64,000 nt of DNA from Clytia hemisphaerica (GCA_902728285.1 CACVBU010001207.1:271750-335749); one strand, 5' to 3'. Counted from the stretch's first letter, positions 22,250 to 32,934 are shown. Numbers and translations: made by a program. Notes: generated by a model not told the origin, from the sequence alone.

Positions 22250-22424
22250 TAGTCTAACAAGTATTTAGTTTTTCCTCCAAGAAGTTATTATAGAAACAAG
22301 AGCATGAGAGTAAATTTCTTGGATCATAACACCATAAAATAATAAGCCCACGCGTGACTGAGTTAAAATAATGAAAGCTAAGTAGAGTATTAAGGAAATT
22401 CATTCTTGACGATTTGGTGGACAG

Positions 22425-22450
22425 AGGTTTTTCTTTTATCTACATTATAG
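22425..22450 (+). promoter_or_regulatory. Probable 3' splice site just before the start codon
   Basis: The pyrimidine-rich run GGTTTTTCTTTTATCTACATTATAG ends in AG immediately before the ATG at 22451. This looks like an intron acceptor, so a non-coding first exon probably lies upstream. Several candidate donors exist and I cannot choose among them. Confidence 0.5.
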
Positions 22451-25400
22451 ATGCTGAGTACACAGTCACATACTGACGATGACCAAGAAAGAGGGTTTCG
22501 TTGCCAGGTTCTCCTTGGCAAATTAGACAATCAACTGCGAGAGAGAATATACAAAAAACTGAACACACGAGACCCAGTAAAACTATTTCAATTCTTTCTA
22601 TCACATAAAACTACAATCGATAAACTGAGGAAAAAAAATGTCATCAAAGATGAGCAGTACAAATTACTCCTTCCAACTTCTGGAATGGTCTACCTTGACC
22701 AGTTTGACAGTACACTTCTCTTTTTTGTAACTAGAGAGTTTTTTGGAGAAAATATGAAAGATTTGATAAAAATCAGGAATACGATCCAACATGGTGGCAC
22801 CAAACTCAGTCAAACAAAATTCAAGGCCATACTCAGTGATGCAGAACCACACTTATTACAGCTAGGGCTATCCAAGGCTGAATTTGATGACATATGTAAT
22901 GTATTGATTGCTGGTTCTAAAGTGAAGGAACTGATGACCAAGACTTCTTTCAATTATGCCTGCCTACCGCCAGTTACAAACCACTTCAGAAGAGCAAACC
23001 TGGTCAGCAATATTCACCAAGCAGTTTACCGTCAACACCACGATGACTTCAAATTCTCTGTTGTCATTAGTGGGATTGGGGGCAGTGGAAAGTCAGAAAC
23101 TGCTCGCGAATATTGGCAATCCTATCGTAATGTTTATTACGAGGATATCGTTTGTTGGATTAACTGTAACAACTTGGTCAACATCGAAAAATCATTCACC
23201 GAGATCGCCAACCGATGTGGCATTGATCAGATCTATAATCAAAATGGTTCAGTCAAATCATTGAAAGAGATTTCAAATCTTGTTTACGATTACTTTTCAG
23301 TAAGACAGGATGTGAATAAACCACGCAAAGTATTGTTTGTTCTAGACAATGTCATCAATCAGGCTGCTTTGGTCGATTTGATTCCTGACACCAAAAAAGA
23401 AGCACCACATTTTCTCATCACCTCACAATGCAGTGAATGGGATCAAAGATTCGATGTTATCAAGATAGGACAATTTTCTAACGAAGAGGCCGAACAGTTC
23501 TTAGAGACAAATATCCACGATGTAGAAGCACGCAAAGATAAAGAAGTAAACCAAAAACTTCTAAAATCTCTCAGCTATCTACCCCTTGCTCTACAGCAGG
23601 CTTTTTCATATATCAATAAGAATGGGCTAACTGTTGAAATGTACCTAACCATATTCGATAAAAGACAAAAAGAACTTCTTTCAGAGGGAACACAAGAAAT
23701 TGAAAACCCTTCAGTTTACACTACATTGTCTTTGACCTATAGTAGATTATTACAGGAAGGTGGTCAAAAGGTTATTGATCTTCTAATCAAAATCTCCTAC
23801 TTGGATGGAAAAGACATCAAGAAAGGATTACTGATCAAATTTGTTGATGATGTATTTGTTCTAAATAAGATCTTATCTTTATTGGCCAAGTACTCAATCA
23901 TTGAAACCACGAACACAGGAACAGGCTTTCTAGAAAACCAAATAAACTGTCACGAATTAACTCAAACGTTCATCAAAGCTTACATTCCAAATGTTAAAGA
24001 ACCAGTCTATCAGGAGCTAGCAAATACCTTTATTGAAGACATGAGAAATTGCGGAAGTCAAAGACAAAAAATGGATGGTAAATACTGGTACCAGCACTTT
24101 CTTTTCATCTGTGAAAATGATGTTGAGAATATCTTTCTTATGAAATTCATTGATGTACAGAATGATTTGATTCATCTTTTTGAAACACAAGGAGATATGA
24201 GAAGACTTTTTGACTGCTTGAAAAAAATGATGGAAAAACTTTCACATACAGATGGTTATGAAAGAAACTACTTATATTTAAAAACTAAATATAATTATGC
24301 AAACACTTTAAATAACCTTTCTCATTATCATGATGCATTACGTATATTTAAAGAAATTGAAGCCGTTAAAAAGGAAACCCTCGGTGAACGTCACAACGAT
24401 TACCTCGCTACAAAGCACAACATCGGATGCTGTTTAATAAATTCATCTCATTATCATGACGCATTACGTATATTCAAAGAAATCGAAACCGTTCGAAAGG
24501 ACATCCTCGGCGAACGTCACAACGATTACCTCACCACAAAACACAACATCGGACACTGTTTAATGAATTTATCTCATCATCATGACGCATTACGTATATT
24601 CAAAGAAATCGAAACCGTTGAAAAGGACACCCTCGGTGAACGTCACAACAGTTACCTCTCCACAAAGCACAACATCGGACACTGTTTAATGAATTTATCT
24701 CATCATCAAGAAGCATTACGTATATTCAAAGAAATCGAAACCGTTCGAAAGGACATCCTCGGCGAACGTCACAACGATTACCTCACCACAAAGCACGCCA
24801 TCGGACACTGTTTAGTGAAGTTATCTCATTATCATGACGCATTACGTATATTTAAAGAAATCGAAACCGTTGAAAAGGAAACCCTCGGTGAACGTCACAA
24901 CGATTACCTCAGCACAAAGCACAACATCGGACACTGTTTAATGAATTTATCTCATTATCATGACGCATTACGTATATTCAAAGAAATCGAAACCGTTCGA
25001 AAGGACATCCTCGGCGAACGTCACAACGATTACCTCACCACAAAACTTAACGATTACCTCAGCACAAAGCACAACATCGGACACTGTTTAATGAATTTAT
25101 CTCATCATCATGACGCATTACGTATATTCAAAGAAATCGAAACCGTTCAAAAGGACACTCTCGGTGAACGTCACAACGATTACCTCACCACAAAGCACAA
25201 CATCGGACACTGTTTAATGAATTTATCTCATCATCAAGAAGCATTACGTATATTCAAAGAAATCGAAACCGTTCGAAAGGACACCCTCGGTGAACGTCAC
25301 AACAATTACCTCGCCACAAAACACAACATCGGACAATGTTTAATGGATTTATCTCATTATCATGACGCATTACGTATATTCAAAGAAATCGAAACCGTTG

Positions 25401-27151
25401 AAAAGGACACCCTCGGTGAACGTCACAACAGTTACCTCTCCACAAAGCACGCCATCGGACAATGTTTAGTGAAGTTATCTCATCATCAAGAAGCATTACG
25501 TATATTCAAAGAAATCGAAACCGTTCGAAAGGAAACCCTCGGTGAACGTCACAACAGTTACCTCAGCACAAAGCACGCCATCGGACACTGTTTAGTGAAG
25601 TTATCTCATTATCATGACGCATTACGTATATTTAAAGAAATCGAAACCGTTGAAAAGGAAACCCTCGGTGAACGTCACAACGATTACCTCAGCACAAAGC
25701 ACAACATCGGACACTGTTTAATGAATTTATCTCATTATCATGACGCATTACGTATATTCAAAGAAATCGAAACCGTTCGAAAGGACATCCTCGGCGAACG
25801 TCACAACGATTACCTCACCACAAAGCACAACATCGGAAACTGTTTAATGGATTTATCTCATCATCATGACGCATTACGTATATTCAAAGAAATCGAAACC
25901 GTTCAAAAGGACACCCTCGGTGAACGTCACAACAGTTACCTCACCACAAAGCACAACATCGGACAATGTTTAACGGATTTATCTCATCATCATGAAGCAT
26001 TACGTATATTCAAAGAAATCGAAACCGTTCAAAAGGACACTCTCGGTGAACGTCACAACGATTACCTCACCACAAAACACAACATCGGAAACTGTTTAAT
26101 GGATTTATCTCATCATCATGACGCATTACGTATATTTAAAGAAATCGAAACCGTTGAAAAGGAAACCTTCGGTGAACGTCACAACAGTTACCTCGCGACA
26201 AAGCACAACATCGGACGATGTTTAATGAATTTATCTCATCATCATGACGCATTACGTATATTTAAAGAAATTGAAGCCGTTAAAAAGGACACCCTTGGTG
26301 AACGTCACAACGATTACCTCACCACAAAACACGGCATCGGACAATGTTTAATGAATTTATCTCATTATCATGAAGCATTACGTATATTCAAAGAAATCGA
26401 AATAGTATGGAATAAAACAATAGGCCAGAGACATGGGAATTACTTGATTGGCAAAATCTATATCGGAGAATGCTTGAAGAGAATGAAAGCATTCGACGAT
26501 GCGTTACAAATTTTCGAATCATCCAAACCAATATTGTCAGAAGTTTTTGGTGACCATCACGATCGATACTTGAGAAACGATTTCCACATCGGTCATGTTC
26601 TAACAATGAAAGGACGTTTTGACGATGCATTGAAAATTCTTGAATCAACACAAACAAAACAGATCGAAATATTCGACAAATCCCATCTGGAAGTTTTAAA
26701 AACGACAAGCGTTATTGGACGTTGTTTGGCAGAAAGAGGACTTTTTGATAAAGCCCATGATACTTTATCACAAACCCTTGAAGATGGCTTACAGGTGTTG
26801 GATAAAGAACATCTAATTATTCTCTCCATCAGAATCAATTTGGCACACTGCTTGTTTGGTATGAAAAAGATTGAAGAAGCAATGATTCATTTGACTGAAG
26901 TTGAAGAGATATCTTTGCAACGGTTCGGTGATCATCATTCGATTTATCGTGAAGCAGTCGAAATGAAAGAACATCACGAACAGAAACAGAAGCAAAAAGA
27001 AGAAGGTGTAGATGTTTCACCTGGTAAGTTCACACTTTATATTTACATTTATTTTCCTGAACTTGGGAAGGACGAAACCAAGGAAGTAAAAGCCCGAAGG
27101 GGTAGAAGCAAATCTGCTAGGTTTGATTTAAAGCCGCTGAATCCTACCTAA
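22451..27151 (+). CDS. HEPN (DZIP3-type) / NB-ARC / TPR receptor-like protein
   Basis: One uninterrupted frame encodes 1566 aa. Residues about 60-145 fit a DZIP3-type HEPN domain: LLLPTSG, QFDSTLL, and RNTIQH giving the R-x4-H motif at R109-H114. Residues about 180-480 form an NB-ARC/STAND ATPase, with Walker A GIGGSGKS at 208-215, Walker B VLFVLDN at 294-300, a TSQ sensor near 324 and LPLAL at 377. From about 626 to 1500 there are about 21 TPRs of 42 aa, kinesin-light-chain/NPHP3-like. The first 16 are almost identical and the last five diverged. Such proteins act as cytosolic NLR-like sensors or scaffolds, with TPRs as ligand surface; the ligand here is unknown. An AG precedes the ATG. A strong donor CTG|GTAAGT at 27024 suggests the last 42 codons are intron, with splicing to 28320. 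Confidence 0.9.
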   Translation: MLSTQSHTDDDQERGFRCQVLLGKLDNQLRERIYKKLNTRDPVKLFQFFLSHKTTIDKLRKKNVIKDEQYKLLLPTSGMVYLDQFDSTLLFFVTREFFGENMKDLIKIRNTIQHGGTKLSQTKFKAILSDAEPHLLQLGLSKAEFDDICNVLIAGSKVKELMTKTSFNYACLPPVTNHFRRANLVSNIHQAVYRQHHDDFKFSVVISGIGGSGKSETAREYWQSYRNVYYEDIVCWINCNNLVNIEKSFTEIANRCGIDQIYNQNGSVKSLKEISNLVYDYFSVRQDVNKPRKVLFVLDNVINQAALVDLIPDTKKEAPHFLITSQCSEWDQRFDVIKIGQFSNEEAEQFLETNIHDVEARKDKEVNQKLLKSLSYLPLALQQAFSYINKNGLTVEMYLTIFDKRQKELLSEGTQEIENPSVYTTLSLTYSRLLQEGGQKVIDLLIKISYLDGKDIKKGLLIKFVDDVFVLNKILSLLAKYSIIETTNTGTGFLENQINCHELTQTFIKAYIPNVKEPVYQELANTFIEDMRNCGSQRQKMDGKYWYQHFLFICENDVENIFLMKFIDVQNDLIHLFETQGDMRRLFDCLKKMMEKLSHTDGYERNYLYLKTKYNYANTLNNLSHYHDALRIFKEIEAVKKETLGERHNDYLATKHNIGCCLINSSHYHDALRIFKEIETVRKDILGERHNDYLTTKHNIGHCLMNLSHHHDALRIFKEIETVEKDTLGERHNSYLSTKHNIGHCLMNLSHHQEALRIFKEIETVRKDILGERHNDYLTTKHAIGHCLVKLSHYHDALRIFKEIETVEKETLGERHNDYLSTKHNIGHCLMNLSHYHDALRIFKEIETVRKDILGERHNDYLTTKLNDYLSTKHNIGHCLMNLSHHHDALRIFKEIETVQKDTLGERHNDYLTTKHNIGHCLMNLSHHQEALRIFKEIETVRKDTLGERHNNYLATKHNIGQCLMDLSHYHDALRIFKEIETVEKDTLGERHNSYLSTKHAIGQCLVKLSHHQEALRIFKEIETVRKETLGERHNSYLSTKHAIGHCLVKLSHYHDALRIFKEIETVEKETLGERHNDYLSTKHNIGHCLMNLSHYHDALRIFKEIETVRKDILGERHNDYLTTKHNIGNCLMDLSHHHDALRIFKEIETVQKDTLGERHNSYLTTKHNIGQCLTDLSHHHEALRIFKEIETVQKDTLGERHNDYLTTKHNIGNCLMDLSHHHDALRIFKEIETVEKETFGERHNSYLATKHNIGRCLMNLSHHHDALRIFKEIEAVKKDTLGERHNDYLTTKHGIGQCLMNLSHYHEALRIFKEIEIVWNKTIGQRHGNYLIGKIYIGECLKRMKAFDDALQIFESSKPILSEVFGDHHDRYLRNDFHIGHVLTMKGRFDDALKILESTQTKQIEIFDKSHLEVLKTTSVIGRCLAERGLFDKAHDTLSQTLEDGLQVLDKEHLIILSIRINLAHCLFGMKKIEEAMIHLTEVEEISLQRFGDHHSIYREAVEMKEHHEQKQKQKEEGVDVSPGKFTLYIYIYFPELGKDETKEVKARRGRSKSARFDLKPLNPT
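24330..26400 (+). repeat. 126-bp coding tandem array, 16 near-identical TPR units
   Basis: Units read DALRIFKEIETVEKDTLGER plus HNDYLTTKHNIGHCLMNLSHHH. They differ mainly in the linker pairs EK/RK/QK/KK, DI/DT/ET, and the HNIG/HAIG choice. Units 3-8 resemble units 9-14, so a block of about six units (roughly 756 bp) was duplicated on top of single-unit expansion. One unit, ending near 25060, carries an extra 24 bp that duplicates the NDYL(T/S)TK segment without shifting frame. Confidence 0.95.
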
Positions 27152-28319
27152 GTTGCGCCGGCTTGAGCGGCCCATATGGTTTTTATACAAATTTCAGATT
27201 GAAAGTAAAAATTTCCGCTAGATTATTATACAACTTGAAAACAAAGAAACAGCTAAATTCTATCAGTCGTCAAAAATAAGGCACATGTTCTAAAGCTTCA
27301 CCTTTTCGAAGATTTGCTTCATTAGAGATTTTTTAGTTTTTGTCAAGTCAGGATTTGGTGCTAAGTTTCATTTGAACCATATTTTTGGCAAACCATCTCT
27401 TTAAAATTGAAAATTGAAAATCTCTGATTTAAGGGATTGATTTTTACGTATGACATTATTTTTATGGATCACACAATGGCTTGGGATAAAAGCTTTGAGT
27501 TTTAAAATATCTAAAGCTGCTTAAAATATTTCGAGTGAAAAATGATTTACTAATACTCAAAAAAGAGTTTTGACGTATTATTATTTTAATCATTCATTAA
27601 ATGACAATATTTTTTCAAAAGATTTTTTTACTTTTTTGACAAAAGCTTTTTTCATCCTCAACATTTTTAAAAATTGCAATACTAATTTCATTTTTCGATT
27701 TTATCTATAGTTACTGAAAGGATGCAATCAGCAAAGTTGGAATGAGTTCTGTCTTTGGAAAAGAACATTGATAAATAACCACACACGTAAGTAGAAGCTA
27801 CTACTGGTAACTAGAAGTTTCTCAAATCTAAGATAACAATTCCTGATTAAGATAAAACCAAAAGAGAAACAAGCTATAAAATCGAAAGCCTCGTTGTAAT
27901 CTTAATCATTTGATTTGTTAGCTTGGAAGAATATATGAATATGAATCCAGGTATGGAAAAAAGTTGACCTTTGTCTTCATACTTCATATTTCCTTAACTT
28001 TTTAATTTTTGGTAAAATACATTTCACACCCCTGTGTCACAGACCCCAGCCCCATTGGAAAATCTGGCAAAAATTTCGTCCCTTGTAGGAAAATACCCAA
28101 TTTCCCCACTGGGAAATTGACTTATATTTCATCACCACTAGAAATTAAATGTTTAAAAACTGCACTCAAAAACCACCCACACTGGATTTTTTAGTCTTTG
28201 AACAATAGAATTTCTATCCCCATTGGGATTTCAATAGGAATTTTATCTCAACTTAGGAAAGGTTCCACCGGGGCTGTGAGACATAGGTGTCATTTCATCT
28301 GCTTTCTTTTGTATTTTAG
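27024..28319 (+). other. Predicted last intron of the HEPN/NB-ARC/TPR gene
   Basis: The donor CTG|GTAAGT at 27024 and the acceptor CTGCTTTCTTTTGTATTTTAG ending at 28319 are both strong. Joining them keeps phase 1 open. The intron is AT-rich and holds a MITE at about 28020-28296. Without splicing, the frame would read on to a stop at 27151. Confidence 0.45.
28020..28296. mobile_element. MITE-like element in the predicted last intron
   Basis: The left end TTCACACCCCTGTGTCACAG and the right end (minus strand) ATGACACCTATGTCTCACAG form an imperfect inverted repeat. The interior has several GGGAAATT/AATTTCCCC inverted words. A related right end (GGGGCTGCGAGATAGGGGTG) is at about 31976-31996. Boundaries are approximate. 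Confidence 0.5.
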
Positions 28320-28354
28320 TGTTGGTCGAAAGACGAAAGAAAACTAACAACTAG
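28320..28354 (+). CDS. Predicted last coding exon of the HEPN/NB-ARC/TPR gene
   Basis: With the donor at 27024, the exon completes a Val codon and adds LVERRKKTNN before TAG at 28352-28354. A basic tail of this size is plausible. The support is a strong acceptor, matching phase, prompt termination and an AATAAA at 28423-28428. Confidence 0.4.
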
Positions 28355-28422
28355 ATAACAATTATTGGATCGAGTAAAATAAACAACAATAATGAAAGTT
28401 GAACTTTGTTTGTACAATGTAT

Positions 28423-28428
28423 AATAAA
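28423..28428 (+). terminator. Candidate poly(A) signal AATAAA
   Basis: AATAAA lies 69 bp after the predicted TAG of the last exon. In such AT-rich DNA the hexamer alone is weak, but its position after the predicted exon supports the model. Confidence 0.35.
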
Positions 28429-28439
28429 ACCTATACGAA

Positions 28440-30679
28440 TTTTTCAGAATAGTATCAATCTATTCTGTCTGGTTATGGACCTGTGAAACGAGTGGATTGC
28501 AATGACGATGATTGATTTTCATAAATTACTCTTACTCTATCAAAAACATTAGTTTTTTTCGCAATAAGCATTTTATACACTACTAAATATATTTAATTTT
28601 GGGTTTTATAACTATTTTTGATATAACATTTATTTCAAAATTATTCAATAGTGTTGTTCTTATGTTTATTTTTTTTTTTGCTAGATTAATAAGAATTTAC
28701 CCGTAATACCATTTTACAGAACGAATCAATTTATCAGATTATTGACACTAACTTTATGTAAAGGATTCTTTGCTCATGCAAAATATAAAAGGTAGAATAT
28801 TGAAGCAGCGCAGATGAAAAGAAATCATCATTTGGACTTCCTATTGAAAATAAAAGTGCTATCTAAAAGATATATCTATCTCAAGAACTTTTCAATCTGC
28901 AATTTTGTGAGCTTTGTCAGTATTCTTGAGTTGTTTTTTTTTTGTGTGTTTTGTTTCTACAGCATATTTTTTTTTCATAGAATATAATTATCTTTTTATT
29001 TAAATATGATTATTTTTACATAGGACGAATAGCCATTGTAAAATATGGAAGAGCCTGAAAGACAATTAATAAAAAAAAAATAAAAAAAAAAAAATAAAAA
29101 AAATAAAAAAAAATTTTCCAACTTAATTGCATGGTCTAAAAATCTTATTAAATCATTTTCAAAATAGTTTTGCAATGTTTGACAACAATTAATTGCTTTT
29201 ATCAAAATATTCTACTCCATGCAGATTATTTAAAGGGACATAAAAGTACTAACGAAATTTATAAACAAACCATATGCAGCGGGATACAAAATCAAAAAAA
29301 AATATGGCTGATTTTGATTGTTTTAATTGTTTTAAAAGTTTGTTTTGGACACATGATTTTAATTGTTCCCTTTAATGCTACTTTTATGTCTCTTTATAAA
29401 TTGTGATTTATGTAAATCACTGACATGAAAATGTTCAGGGAAATCTTACTATACTAAATGAGTTTATGAAAAATGTCTGTAACGCTAGCCCAGTAACATA
29501 TGTTAAGGTTTCTAAAATTTGAACGCCGCGGCTGGAGAACCTATCCACCTTCGATACAAGAAGTCTCGCGCTAAGTTTGACAAGCGTAGAAAACTCGGAT
29601 TAGAGAAGACTCTACACTGCTATTTGTAGTTGTCTGATTGTCTGACGTCAATTTCATGAAAAAGTACTGCGACGTCACAAAGTTTCAAATAAAAAGGTGT
29701 GGCATTTTTGTTGCACGATTTCGAATTATTTTATATCAACACACGTAACAAAATCCAATATTGTTGTTTGATGATTAAACTTCGTCTAACATTATTTAAA
29801 AAGGTTTCAATGTTGGTTGCATTGCATATGCGCCGGTCTTAAGCTGTCCGCATGCGAAGCCAACAAACGGGAAAACCTTAAGTGCTTAATCGGAAAGCGC
29901 GAGCCTCTCCTTCACAACTAAGGCTTTTTCTTTTCTAGAAGCAACCCTCTCACCACCTCAGACACCTTTGGGCGTCTGCAACGACGGGTACCCTCGATAA
30001 TTTTGACAGGGTTACTATGGCATTTCATTGAACACAAACTCCCGTTATCTTAAAAAGACATATCATCGAGGCTTACAGACACAAAATTTTGACTAATGTA
30101 GAAAGTTTAGAAGTATAATTTTTATTATTGTATTTGGCATTTTAAGCCAAAACGATTTCAGGAATTAACCCACATTATAGTATTTTAAAGGCTTTTGATG
30201 TGCAAGAAAAACCGTTAACCGGCGTTTACGACGACGGGAACCGTCTAGTATATCCTATACTAAAGTGATTTGTTTGACCTATTTATTTAGCTTGATACGA
30301 GAGTCCTTAGTATAATATTCTATTACTACACACTTTTTTCATTCATTAGAGCATCTTAGTTATTGCTGAGCCTGAATGTGCTCATTTTTAAACAATTTTG
30401 AGATTACTGGCTTTCTTGAAATTAATTCACGTAAATATAAAAGACGAACTTCAGTTACAAAAATTGACCCTCTAAAGTTGGAAAGTAAACACGTTATATT
30501 GATTTTATACATCTTATTGTTTTTTGTTTCACCTATACTAAGCAAGTATTCTAATATGATATATCTATCTAAGATTCCTTATTTGTAAATTTTATAATTT
30601 CATAATTTTTTCCACAACCAAAATTAACATTTAATCAATATAAATGATCAACGTACTAAATTTCTAAACAACGCATTTT
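28440..30679. other. No secure gene; A-rich tract and GC-richer patch
   Basis: An A-rich low-complexity tract of T-interrupted A-runs lies at about 29069-29114. A GC-richer patch at 29520-29680 has an open frame reading GEPIHLRYKKSRAKFDKRRK, but I could not tie it to a family. GACGTCA words occur near 29643 and 29671. I call no gene. Confidence 0.3.
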
Positions 30680-31020
30680 TATATGAGAACGTCCAGAGTT
30701 TCTCAACCCTTTACTAACTTTTTGAAAATTTTCCACTCAGGACATGACTTATTCCAACCCCTTCAAAATTTTCCCCCCAGGACATCTTTATTCCAACCCC
30801 CTCTTATTTAGTTTTTTAAGATTTTTTCCCACCCCCCACTTATTCCAACCCCCCCGGCTAATAGGTACCAGAGTAGATCTTCTAAACTGTCACCCTCGTG
30901 CAATTTTAAGAAACGGGTGTCCCTTTAGTCTGTAAAGCCCTAAAATATTTTAACTTTTTTCTTAATATTTTTCCATCAAAGCCTTGTTATTATCTTATAA
31001 AGTTTGTCCTTATAAAAAAC
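30680..31020. mobile_element. CACGTTTT-type MITE interrupted by a G-rich element end
   Basis: The left part CGCATTTTTATATGAGAACG and the right part TTCTTATAAAAAACGTGCG-like (about 31003-31023) resemble the ends of the TA-inserting MITEs. Between them, 30738-30875 holds TTATTCCAACCCC and CCCCAGGACAT words. On the minus strand these read GGGGTTGGAATAAG and ATGTCCTGGGG, ending GGTACCTATTAGCCGGGGGG. This joins the vocabularies of 3299-3602 and 36032-36480. Confidence 0.5.
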
Positions 31021-31940
31021 GTGCGTTTTTAAAAGTACATTAGACACAGTTCTACAATGAGTGGACAAAAACCTTTAATAACGTACCTCAGAGGTTTGTT
31101 TCTTTTTACTTTTTATCATCATCCTCAGAAATGTTTTCCAGATCATCATTTCTTCTGTACCAGGCCTTCTCCTACGACTTTGAATTGTCTTTTCAGCCAT
31201 ATCCTGTGAATAAAAATGCCATTTGTTTGTAAAATTCAGTGAATTATCAATGGAAAATGATCTTAACCCTATTTCTACCGACCTTTTTACAGTTTGATAT
31301 TAGCAGGGGGTATTTCACACTACTCTTTGACAACTTTTAATTTACAAATAACAGTAATGACGACATCATGAAAATCATATTTGGGATGTTGTGAGGTAAC
31401 CATTGAAAAACTGTTCCACAGAAAAAATCAATTGAAAGCTAAACTGGATGAGTTTTTTTAGTTCTATTTTGATTTTCTGAAAGAGAATAGAAAACCCAAT
31501 AACTAACATTCCGGTTATTGTTATACTGTAAAATTTCAATCTTAAAATCTATGTTAAAGATGAGTAAAATTAACTAAAAATGATGACGTCTTTTTTTTTA
31601 CAATATATTGTAGATAGTATCATAATCAAAAGCCAATACAAATTTGAAGTAATTTGTATTTGATAGTTTAAAAGTTAAGAGTTTCCAGGATTTTAGCTGG
31701 GTTTTATGACCAATGTTAGCAATAAAGTCAAAGAACCTGACCTGGTGGGTATTCTAAATCAACATTTTGTAGGCTTATACTTATTTTTCAGATTCTAATC
31801 AAAGTATAGTCTGAATCGCGGACCTCTACAAAACAACAGGTAGTATATCTATAAGGAGCACAAATACCTTTAGTGGATGGCGGCATCTTAAGAAAATGGT
31901 GCCAGGGTGGTGTAAGATAGGGTTAAGTGAATTCGATAGA
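31020..31940. other. No feature seen
   Basis: The DNA is AT-rich without a supported gene. ATGACGACATCATG at about 31357 is a decayed form of the CRE-like palindromes found elsewhere. Confidence 0.3.
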
Positions 31941-31944
31941 AATG

Positions 31945-32780
31945 TTTGTCCCTACTGTGGTGTAAAGTTCCAACGGGGCTGCGAGATAGGGGTGTAATAG
32001 ATACTTAGAAGATCCAAGTCTTTGTCCGAAATCGTAAACTCAAGACGTTTTGAATACAAAACATTTTCATCAACAATCTCCATTTTGTCACAATGCACTT
32101 TGACATAAGTTTCATTTCCTCTGCCAATAATTCCTAGTTCCCACAAAATTACCTCTACATAAAAACGTTTGCATATGAAAGCAACATAGTTTGCTGTCAA
32201 TCGGTACAATAACAAATTTAGAGTATAATTCATTCAAATAATCAACAACATCTTGACCTTTGAGTATCGAACTAACATTATTGAATTTATTCCTACGTTT
32301 CAGATAGACAATTTTAGCCTCAACTATACCTATATGACTTCGTCTTTCCAAGGAGTAGAAGATGCATTGTACTCATTGATTTTATTGGAGGTTGAGTCAA
32401 TAAAACTATTTATACCATTCAAAATAGATTCTTTGCATTTGTTCCAGTTGATATTTTTAGGCTCTTGATAATTAGGACCTTTTGATATCAACTAACTGAA
32501 AGGTTAGTGCCAAAAGCTTCAAAGTCATCTGTGTATCGATGGAATCTACAGTCTCCTTGTAATTGAAAATTTTATTGCGAATTGTAGAAGATAAAGAATA
32601 TACTACTGATGGTGGGTCATCATCTTATAGTTTATCTGGAAGTTTTGTTATGGTATAAGGTTTGCGTAAGATATTTTCAATTGCATGAACTCTAGACCAC
32701 TATTGTGGAAGTAAATTGGAAGAATGAATTTGAGACTTTTGTTTTCAGTGCGTTTTGGATTTTAGTCAGGAAAAAATCAG
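31945..32780 (-). mobile_element. Decayed Penelope-like retroelement, N-terminal reverse transcriptase part
   Basis: On the minus strand, broken frames give the order INWNKCKESILNGINSFI, then NKINEYNASSTPWKDEV, a frame break, LYSKFVIVPID, another break, ANYVAFICKRFYVEVILWEL, GNETYVKV, and SDKDLDLLSIYYTPISQPRW. The order of these blocks (KFVIVPID-K-NN-ICK and L-YWTPKMHK-like) is what I know from the region before the palm of Penelope-like reverse transcriptases common in aquatic invertebrates. Several frameshifts and a stop after the last block mark it as dead, and the catalytic part is missing. Confidence 0.55.
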
Positions 32781-32934
32781 TCAACAATTTGTACCAACGT
32801 TTCAAATGGTCTTAACAGGAAGATAGAAATACACTGACTTCTTCTGTAAGCTTTCACAGGTTTGCATGTCTAAGTCTATCAATCCCGGGTTCAAAAAGTC
32901 AAAACGTGAACAAACTAAACTGCCGACAGAAGGA

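Noticed and set aside
26388..27020. Minus-strand frames opposite the receptor gene's C-terminal part
   Set aside because: They are antisense shadows of the long TPR-coding frame, which has clear domain support.
29523..29640. Basic frame GEPIHLRYKKSRAKFDKRRK as a ribosomal-protein-like exon
   Set aside because: I could not match it to a family, no flanking splice sites are convincing, and it ends quickly at a stop.
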